Positions 6,428-7,574 of a stretch of 7,574 bases of DNA are shown piece after piece; position 1 is the first letter of the stretch; each line of letters begins with the position of its first letter. This DNA is from Chloroflexia bacterium. GTDB lineage: Bacteria; Chloroflexota; Chloroflexia; Thermomicrobiales; UBA6265. The stretch covers positions 1 to 7,574 of the forward strand of contig JACCYK010000348.1 in NCBI GenBank assembly GCA_013696525.1, written 5' to 3'. A program made the position numbers and the translations under genes. Below the pieces are notes generated by a model that saw only the letters and a list, made by a program, of their open reading frames with translations, was not told where the DNA came from and made no database searches.

Positions 6428-6468
6428 ACCGTGTGAAGGAACCTCTCCGTCACCCGCTTTCACACGGT
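6428..6468. repeat. 10-bp perfect inverted repeat, possible bidirectional terminator or operator
   Basis: ACCGTGTGAA (6428-6437) is the exact reverse complement of TTCACACGGT (6459-6468), with 21 bases between. Allowing one G-U pair the stem extends to 12 pairs. There is no T-run on either strand after the stem. Its place between two converging units would suit a transcription barrier; a binding site for a dimeric protein is also possible. Confidence 0.5.
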
Positions 6469-6490
6469 ATCAGCCTTGATTCTCAATTGG

Positions 6491-6538
6491 TCGGTGAATT
6501 TGCTCGTTAGGGATCAATCTCGGCGAGCAAGTGACCGA
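6491..6538. repeat. Two-part hairpin near the end of the DUF3037-like gene
   Basis: TCGGT (6491-6495) pairs with ACCGA (6534-6538), and TTGCTCG (6500-6506) with CGAGCAA (6524-6530), separated by a small internal loop (4 and 3 bases). The terminal loop is 17 bases. The 10-mer AATTTGCTCG in the left arm also occurs at about 6329-6338, so this gap contains some direct repetition as well. It lies 60-107 bases beyond the stop codon of the minus-strand gene. Confidence 0.4.
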
Positions 6539-6597
6539 AATCATAGTCCCCTGTTTATGGCGACTGAGCTTGATCACCGCGCTGGGTTGGCTTTCGG

Positions 6598-7491
6598 TTA
6601 CGTGAACATAGTTGAATGGAGGTGTGGAACGATCTCAGCCTCGACAATGTCCGCGATCCTCTCCGCCCAGACCGGCGCTTCATCCTCTTGAATGATTTGA
6701 ACTCCGATACGGTCGCAAGCGGCCTGGAAGTCAAGGAATCGCTGTTGGGCATCTCGAAACTTCTCATGGGTTGGGTTGGGCGGCAAAACCAGCGTCTCGA
6801 GTCGAATGTCTCTATGTGCGTTGCCAACATCGTTTAGCACATGAAGGGCCCGGGTCGCTTGATCCTCAAGTTTCGGCAAATCAAGTGACTCAAAAGAAAG
6901 CGCTTGCGTTGCCACATACACTCGCGAGTTCTTGACTGCCATATCGAGCTTCAAGCGGCGGACGATATGCCCTGATAGCTCGTATGGAGAGCGGACAACC
7001 TTCTTTGCCACGCTCTTGCCTAGCCTGCCCTCAACAGCGTGGCGCGCCGTCGCTACTGCCAGCCGGACAGCTGCCCGTCGGTCTCGGTACGATCGGAGAT
7101 AGTCAGGATCACGAAGATAGATAGCTGTTAGCTTCGCCAAAAGCGTATCCGGCGGCTCCAGTGTCGCTTGCTGCGGTGAAAATTGGATGCTGTTACTCCA
7201 TTCTCCGATCATCTTCTGGAGCTTTTCTTCCGTCAGGTGATGCGGCCAAGCCTCCTGGTCGAGGCCAACCTGCCGTGAGGTGATAGTGGATGTCTCCGTT
7301 GCTTCACCGAATCTCCTTGCGAAGTCGCGCAAGTAATCGATGTCTTCTCGTGCAAAGTTGGAGACGGCTCGCCAGTCTGTAACGAAGCGGCTCCTAATTT
7401 CTCCACCACCAAAGACAACGACGCCGACATTCATCCGCTCATCGGCAATCGGGTCGGGAACAACTTGGATGATGGTGAAAGAGGTAGCCAT
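6598..7491 (-). CDS. DUF3037-like protein of unknown function
   Basis: A 297-residue soluble protein without signal peptide or membrane segment. The start TIIQVVPDPIADERMNVGVV (6-25) matches, from memory, the N-terminal signature of the DUF3037 family (VPDP, E-R, N-V-G-V-V-F). That core is only about 110-120 residues; the remainder here is mostly helical and charged (about 80-190), with a possible second alpha/beta part (190-297) containing LETLVLPPNP (231-240). The ATG follows GGAG on the minus strand (7499-7502) by 7 bases and lies 13 bases after the stop of an upstream gene, so the two are probably co-transcribed. I recall DUF3037 genes sitting beside HipA-like kinase genes, which suggests a toxin-antitoxin or signalling role, but this is not shown here. 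GC of about 52-57% is well below the importer genes, a sign of transfer. Confidence 0.7.
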   Translation of the reverse strand: MATSFTIIQVVPDPIADERMNVGVVVFGGGEIRSRFVTDWRAVSNFAREDIDYLRDFARRFGEATETSTITSRQVGLDQEAWPHHLTEEKLQKMIGEWSNSIQFSPQQATLEPPDTLLAKLTAIYLRDPDYLRSYRDRRAAVRLAVATARHAVEGRLGKSVAKKVVRSPYELSGHIVRRLKLDMAVKNSRVYVATQALSFESLDLPKLEDQATRALHVLNDVGNAHRDIRLETLVLPPNPTHEKFRDAQQRFLDFQAACDRIGVQIIQEDEAPVWAERIADIVEAEIVPHLHSTMFT

Positions 7492-7504
7492 GAGTGGTCT
7501 CCGC

Positions 7505-7574
7505 TTAGCTCCAGGAATCGCGAAGCGCCAAGAGATCGTCTCGTCGCTTGGCTAAGTATTGCGCGGGGGTGATG
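7505..7574 (-). CDS. C-terminal end of an unidentified gene, truncated by the window edge
   Basis: On the minus strand one frame is open from the window edge to TAA at 7505-7507, encoding 22 residues: ITPAQYLAKRRDDLLALRDS followed by WS. The charged, helix-like tail, the stop 13 bases before the next ATG and the same strand all fit the end of a partner gene in an operon with the DUF3037-like gene. The fragment is too short to name; a HipA-like kinase would be one expectation from family context. Of the other two frames on this strand, at least one is also open through the edge, so the frame choice is a judgement. Confidence 0.5.
   Translation of the reverse strand, partial: ITPAQYLAKRRDDLLALRDSWS

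Larger units (their letters stand above)
6261..6597. other. Convergent intergenic region with composition shift and hairpins
   Basis: This 337-bp gap lies between the ends of two converging transcription units. By hand count of sample lines, GC falls from about 68% in the permease gene to 47-48% here. I find no supported gene: an open frame at 6476-6691 starts with TTG, lacks a ribosome binding site and runs into the opposite gene. The region holds three separate imperfect inverted repeats. It probably marks the edge of a segment of different origin. Confidence 0.5.

Noticed and set aside
6476..6691. Possible 71-codon gene in the convergent gap
   Set aside because: TTG start without a Shine-Dalgarno, runs into the opposite DUF3037-like gene, no recognisable domain.
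1..7574. CRISPR array, tRNA, rRNA or transposase gene
   Set aside because: No regularly spaced repeats of suitable length, no cloverleaf or rRNA-like stretch, and no transposase or integrase motif was seen on either strand.

Overview
The window looks like chromosome from a high-GC bacterium, most likely of the Chloroflexota (Thermomicrobiales-like). This rests on the roughly 65-68% GC core, two Tat-exported proteins (one with a Thr/Pro/Glu/Ala-rich stretch after the signal), the absence of a lipobox on the solute-binding protein, and heptamer-type tandem repeats between genes. The assignment is an inference from style; no rRNA or other marker gene is present.

Layout, left to right. Positions 1-171 are non-coding, with a degenerate heptamer repeat (1-24) and a cluster of AGTCC/GGACT palindromes (74-122). 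A minus-strand gene (172-1803) encodes a Tat-exported serine hydrolase of the class C beta-lactamase / penicillin-binding-protein-like family with a C-terminal DUF3471-type domain. A 281-bp divergent intergenic region (1804-2084) carries two good sigma70-type promoters, one per direction. Between their -35 boxes lies a 10-bp direct repeat spaced by one helical turn, a good candidate operator.

On the plus strand runs a peptide/nickel-type ABC importer cluster: solute-binding protein (2085-3701), a small NTF2/SnoaL-like protein (3846-4253), a DppB/OppB-type permease (4406-5356) and a DppC/OppC-type permease (5349-6260, overlapping the previous gene by 8 bp). No ATP-binding subunit is present. 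A long hairpin precedes the NTF2-like gene and ends directly at its Shine-Dalgarno sequence.

From about 6,300 onward the composition falls to roughly 47-57% GC. A 337-bp convergent gap (6261-6597) has several imperfect hairpins and no convincing gene. It is followed by a minus-strand gene (6598-7491) recognised as DUF3037-like and, 13 bp upstream of it, the last 22 codons of another minus-strand gene that runs off the window. This right-hand pair looks like a separate, probably acquired, two-gene unit.

Working model: the secreted hydrolase and the divergently transcribed importer share a control region and may act on related substrates (peptides, D-amino-acid compounds or other small amides/esters). 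The NTF2-like protein may modify or bind the imported compound. The ATPases would have to come from elsewhere. The DUF3037 unit is unrelated. No mobile-element gene, tRNA, rRNA or CRISPR array was found.
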